From: Bolinopsis microptera
Lineage: Eukaryota; Ctenophora; Tentaculata; Lobata; Bolinopsidae
DNA: 64,000 nt
Assembly: GCF_026151205.1 (NCBI RefSeq)
Contig: NC_087073.1
Location: 22,762,987 to 22,826,986 of the forward strand
Direction of reading: 5' to 3'
Shown: one piece after another, positions 48,501 to 54,500 of the stretch
Numbering within the stretch: position 1 is the first letter of the stretch
Layout of the letters: every line of letters starts with the position of its first letter
Program-made: the position numbers and the translations under genes
The notes under the pieces: model-generated
Seen by the model: only the letters and a program-made list of their open reading frames with translations
Databases searched by the model: none
What the model was told of the DNA's origin: nothing

Positions 48501-51500
48501 TGCAGCATAGTTACTGTACTATACAGGGTGCAGCATAGTTACTGTACTATACAGGGTGCAGCATAGTTACTGTACTATACAGGGTGCAGCATAGTTACTG
48601 TACTATACAGGGTGCAGCATAGTTACTGTACTATACAGGGTGCAGCATAGTTACTGTACTGTACAGGGTGCAGCATAGTTACTGTACTGTACAGGGTGCA
48701 GCATAGTTACTGTACTATACAGGGTGCAGCATAGTTACTGTACTATACAGGGTGCAGCATAGTTACTGTACTATACAGGGTGCAGCATAGTTACTGTACT
48801 ATACAGGGTGCAGCATAGTTACTGTACTATACAGGGTGCAGCATAGTTACTGTACTGTACAGGGTGCAGCATAGTTACTGTACTGTACAGGGTGCAGCAT
48901 AGTTACTGTACTATACAGGGTGCAGCATAGTTACTGTACTGTACAGGGTGCAGCATAGTTACTGTACTATACAGGGTGCAGCATAGTTACTGTACTATAC
49001 AGGGTGCAGCATAGTTACTGTACTATACAGGGTGCAGCATAGTTACTGTACTATACAGGGTGCAGCATAGTTACTGTACTGTACAGGGTGCAGCATAGTT
49101 ACTGTACTGTACAGGGTGCAGCATAGTTACTGTACTATACAGGGTGCAGCATAGTTACTGTACTATACAGGGTGCAGCATAGTTACTGTACTATACAGGC
49201 TGCAGCATAGTTACTATACTATACAGGGTGCAGCATAGTTACTGTACTATACAGGGTGCAGCATAGTTACTGTACTGTACAGGGTGCAGCATAGTTACTG
49301 TACTATACAGGGTGCAGCATAGTTACTGTACTATACAGGGTGCAGCATAGTTACTATACTATACAGGGTGCAGCATAGTTACCCTACTATACAGGGTGCA
49401 GCATAGTTACTGTACTATACAGGGTGCAGCATAGTTACTGTACTATACAGGGTGCAGCATAGTTACTGTACTATACAGGGTGCAGCATAGTTACCCTACT
49501 ATACAGGGTGCAGCATAGTTACTATACCTTCTCATGTCCAGTTTAACGTCCACATCCTGCTCCTCCCACCACAACTTGAAGAACGACACCTGAAACAGTA
49601 TTTAGATAGACGAAATATCTATATTCTTTGAAATTTATGTGCAATAATTACGTAAGTTATTTAAGGTTTGCCAGTGGTTACTTTTGGGCCATACGTTCTG
49701 TCGGAATTCAACTTATAGGAATAGTCCATTTAATGGTAAAATGGGCAAAGCTTTTACAGAATGCATAATCTGGCTGCTTGGGATGAATCTTATCTTGGTA
49801 ATAATAGTAATTCCTGGTATTGTTAACCCTGGACCGCTTCCTCTAAGTGCAAATGTGGGGAATGCGGGTAAACTCAGTATTTACTTTCATCCGTCTACCC
49901 GTCTACCCGTCTACCCGTCTACCCGTCTACCCGTCTACCCGTCTACCCGTCTACCCGTCTACCCGTCTACCCGTCTACCCGTCTACCCGTCTACCCGTCT
50001 ATCCGTCTATCCGTCTATCCGTCTACCCGTCTACCCGTCTATCCTTCTATCCGTCTATCCGTCTACCCGTCTATCCGTCTACCCGTCTACCCGTCTATCC
50101 GTCTATCCGTCTATCCGTCTATCCGTCTATCCGTCTATCCGTCTATCCGTCTATCCGTCTATACGTCTATCCGTCTACCCGTCTATCCGTCTATCCGTCT
50201 ATCCGTCTATCCGTCTATCCATCTACCCGTCTATCCGTCTACCTGTCTATCCGTCTACCTGTCTATCTGTCTATCCGACTATCCGTCTACCCGTCTATCC
50301 GTCTATCCGTCTATCCGTCTATCCGTCTACGCAGAGTTTATAAAGTTTTTGCAAAATTAAAACATTATAATCGAGTGCGCTACACTTTCCACTTGATATA
50401 TTTATTGGTGCAACTACATTGTAGGGAAAATTGATCGTGGGTGGTGTAACTGCGAACATGCTAGAAACTCAATTTGAATTTTTATTACAGTAGGTCATGA
50501 AATTTGCAGTAAGATCTGAAAAGACGCATAGTATATGTATGCTATATATAGCAAACGAATTTGAAATAACAAAGTTATCAAGGGCCAGCGTTAATCAAGC
50601 AATTCGTTTATTTCTTTAGCAAAATTGATTGGGTTATTTATATATGGGGGGGGGGGGGGGGGGGGGGGGGTATTTCACTAAAGGACTAATCATGTGAAAG
50701 CGTGATTCCCATAATGTGGATCTAGTTTAAACCCAATGAACGAACATTCAGTAAAAATGAGCATAGTTAAAATTCGATTTGTATATAGGGGGGGGGTGAC
50801 ACCTATATATACAATATTATATCATGGTATATAGGGGGGGTGACACCTATATATACAATATTATATCACATACCATGGTATTAATGTCCTTTAATTTACC
50901 TCTGCATAAATGAACTTGAAGTCAGAATGCTCCATAGCAAATATGTACAGCCAAGACAATATATATCGCACTTTATTCTCGTAGTATTTAGTATAAGTTT
51001 CCAGCCAGCCTGGAGGAGAACACAGTGAGATACTAATCTTACTATATATAAAGCGAGACGATATATGTTTATCCGTACCATTTTACTGACACCACGGCAT
51101 CAACTTTAACGTGACTTTCCACAAAAACCGTAAAAGATATACAACTGAAACTTTTTTGACCGGGTCAAATGTTTTAATGGCCTCCAAATCAGCATGAAAA
51201 AATAAAAAATTGGCCAAGAAATAGAAGTTTTAGAGCCCCAAATTTGGACCCCCAAGTGGTGTCAAAAACGCGAATTAAATAGATAATAATTATTTTAGTC
51301 TCTTGAGTCTTGACACCATTTTAAGGTTATACGGGTTCCTGCTAGTAATAGTAACTGTTAAATACTATACTAATAATAATAGTAACTGTTAAATACTATA
51401 TTAATAATAGTAACTGTTAAATACTATATTTTGTTAATTTTTAATGAGATTAATAAACATCAATTTGACGTAAGAAGTAAGACTGGATCTGAGATCTAGG

Positions 51501-54500
51501 TGTTACCTGGGTCGCAGTGCGAATGCGGAATAAGAAATACTCTCAAATTTTGTGAGTTTGGTAAAGGCTGCAAGTCTGGAAATGAGGTCTGGTTGTGCCC
51601 TGAAATCATATCAGCAGGTTAACTATACCAGATACTATACCAGATACTATACCAGATACTATACCAGGTACTATACCAGATACTATACCAGGTACTATAC
51701 CAGATACTATACCAGATACTATACCAGGTACTATACCAGGTACTATACCAGATACTATACCAGGTAATATACCAGATACTATACCAGATAATATACCAGG
51801 TACTATACCAGGTACTATACCAGATACTATACCAGGTAATATACCAGATACTATACCAGATAATATACCAGGTACTATACCAGGTACTATACCAGATACT
51901 ATACCAGGTACTATACCAGGTACTATACCAGATACTATACCAGGTACTATACCAGGTACTATACCAGGTACTATACCAGGTACTATACCAGGTACTATAC
52001 CAGGTACTATACCAGGTACTATACCAGGTACTATACCAGGTACTATACCAGGTACTATACCAGGTACTATACCAGGTACTATACCAGGTACTATACCAGG
52101 TACTATACCAGGTACTATACCAGGTACTATACCAGGTACTATACCAGGTACTATACCAGATACTATACCAGGTACTATACCAGGTACTATACCAGATACT
52201 ATACCAGATACTATACCAGGTACTATACCAGATACTATACCAGATACTATACCAGGTACTATACCAGGTACCATACCAGGTACTATACCAGATACTATAC
52301 CAGATACTATACCAGATACTATACCAGGTACTATACCAGGTACTATACCAGATACTATACCAGATACTATACCAGGTACTATACCAGGTACTATACCAGA
52401 TACTATACCAGGTACTATACCAGGTACTATACCAGGTACTATACCAGGTACTATACTATAGATTAAACAGGATTTAAAAGAAGAAAGAAAGATTACAGTG
52501 AAAGGTCTGGTGAATAATCCATACCAATACTACATAGGGGGGGGGGGGCTGGGGTGTGACACCTCCCCACTTACTACTACTTTACCTCCGTGGTCAAGGT
52601 GAAAATCTAACTCTTCTACCAAGGAGGAAATCTGAGGATTTAAATTTTAAATTTATGTAGAAAGATAATACACAATTGAAAACGGGTAGATCCGATTATT
52701 CAAACTATCAAATAAATGAAAATATTACTGGTTTTAAACAATCTTTGTAGCCATTGTTTTTATTTAAGTTCATTGTTGTTTTATTCCCTACCCACTCCCC
52801 CCCCCCCCCCCCCCCCCCCCCCCTTATAATATACGTTACCACAAGTTGGGGACTCAAATTTTAATACATTAATGATTAATTATTAATTTCTTATTATTGA
52901 TACAACAATATATACAATAAAAACCTGACCTGAATGTCTGCTTTATTATTATTATCAAGTTTTATCTCCATACACGAGTCCATAACACTGACTTGTGAAG
53001 CTTCTGTTTTCTAAATAATGAAAACGAATTAGTGAACTTTCGGTGGTTGATAACTGGAAAAATGTACATTTCAATGTTCACAGTATGGCCTGGTTCACAG
53101 TATGGCCTGGTTCACAGTATGGCCTGGTTCACAGTATGGCCTGGTTCACAGTATGGCCTGGTTCACAGTATGGCCTGGTTCACAGTATGGCCTGGTTCAC
53201 AGTATGGCCTGGTTCACAGTATGGCCTGGTTCACAGTATGGCCTGGTTCACAGTATGGCCTGGTTCACAGTATGGCCTGGTTCACAGTATGGCCTGGTTC
53301 ACAGTATGGCCTGGTTCACAGTATGGCCTGGTTCACAGTATGGCCTGGTTCACAGTATGGCCTGGTTCACAGTATGGCCTGGTTCACAGTATGGCCTGGT
53401 TCACAGTATGGCCTGGTTCACAGTATGGCCTGGTTCACAGTATGGCCTGGTTCACAGTATGGCCTGGTTCACAGTATGGCCTGGTTCACAGTATGGCCTG
53501 GTTCACAGTATGGCCTGGTTCACAGTATGGCCTGGTTCACAGTATGGCCTGGTTCACAGTATGGCCTGGTTCACAGTATGGCCTGGTTCACAGTATGGCC
53601 TGGTAGCGGTATGGCCTGGTTCACAGTATGGCCTGGTTCACAGTATGGCCTGGTTCACAGTATGGCCTGGTTCACAGTATGGCCTGGTTCACAGTATGGC
53701 CTGGTTCACAGTATGGCCTGGTTCACAGTATGGCCTGGTTCACAGTATGGCCTGGTTCACAGTATGGCCTGGTTCACAGTATGGCCTGGTTCACAGTATG
53801 GCCTGGTTCACAGTATGGCCTGGTTCACAGTATGGCCTGGTTCACAGTATGGCCTGGTTCACAGTATGGCCTGGTTCACAGTATGGCCTGGTTCACAGTA
53901 TGGCCTGGTTCACAGTATGGCCTGGTTCACAGTATGGCCTGGTTCACAGTATGGCCTGGTTCACAGTATGGCCTGGTTCACAGTATGGCCTGGTTCACAG
54001 TATGGCCTGGTTCACAGTATGGCCTGGTTCACAGTATGGCCTGGTTCACAGTATGGCCTGGTTCACAGTATGGCCTGGTTCACAGTATGGCCTGGTTCAC
54101 AGTATGGCCTGGTTCACAGTATGGCCTGGTTCACAGTATGGCCTGGTTCACAGTATGGCCTGGTTCACAGTATGGCCTGGTTCACAGTATGGCCTGGTTC
54201 ACAGTATGGCCTGGTAGCGGTAAGATTTAGGATCTTGAATTTATAAACTGAAAAGTTATTTCTTAGCTGTTTAAGAGGGCAAGGCCAGGGTCTTCATGGA
54301 AATTCTCTCGAAATCGACCTTTTAGTTTTTCTAATAGAAGAGAGTAATATCTATCAGCTGCTTTTGATCCCATCGGTCAAAGGTCAGTAATTGTATCGTG
54401 CAAGCGATTTTCAATAGATTGCTCACTGAATAAAACAAAATTTAAATAAAACAAAACTTTATTTTATACCCACATTCAATTCATATTTAGTTCAATACAA

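Noticed and set aside
49684-50434. Frames with YPSTRLPV repeats
   Set aside because: They come from the 8-bp array in intron 6. The non-repeat start (plus 49684-49885) has no recognisable domain.
51606-52274. 222-codon frame of VPGIVPGI repeats
   Set aside because: It is a by-product of a 12-bp array in intron 4, open on both strands.
53032-54246. 404-codon open frame (and overlapping frames)
   Set aside because: It lies within the 17-bp array. All three frames are open because the unit lacks stops, and there is no family resemblance.
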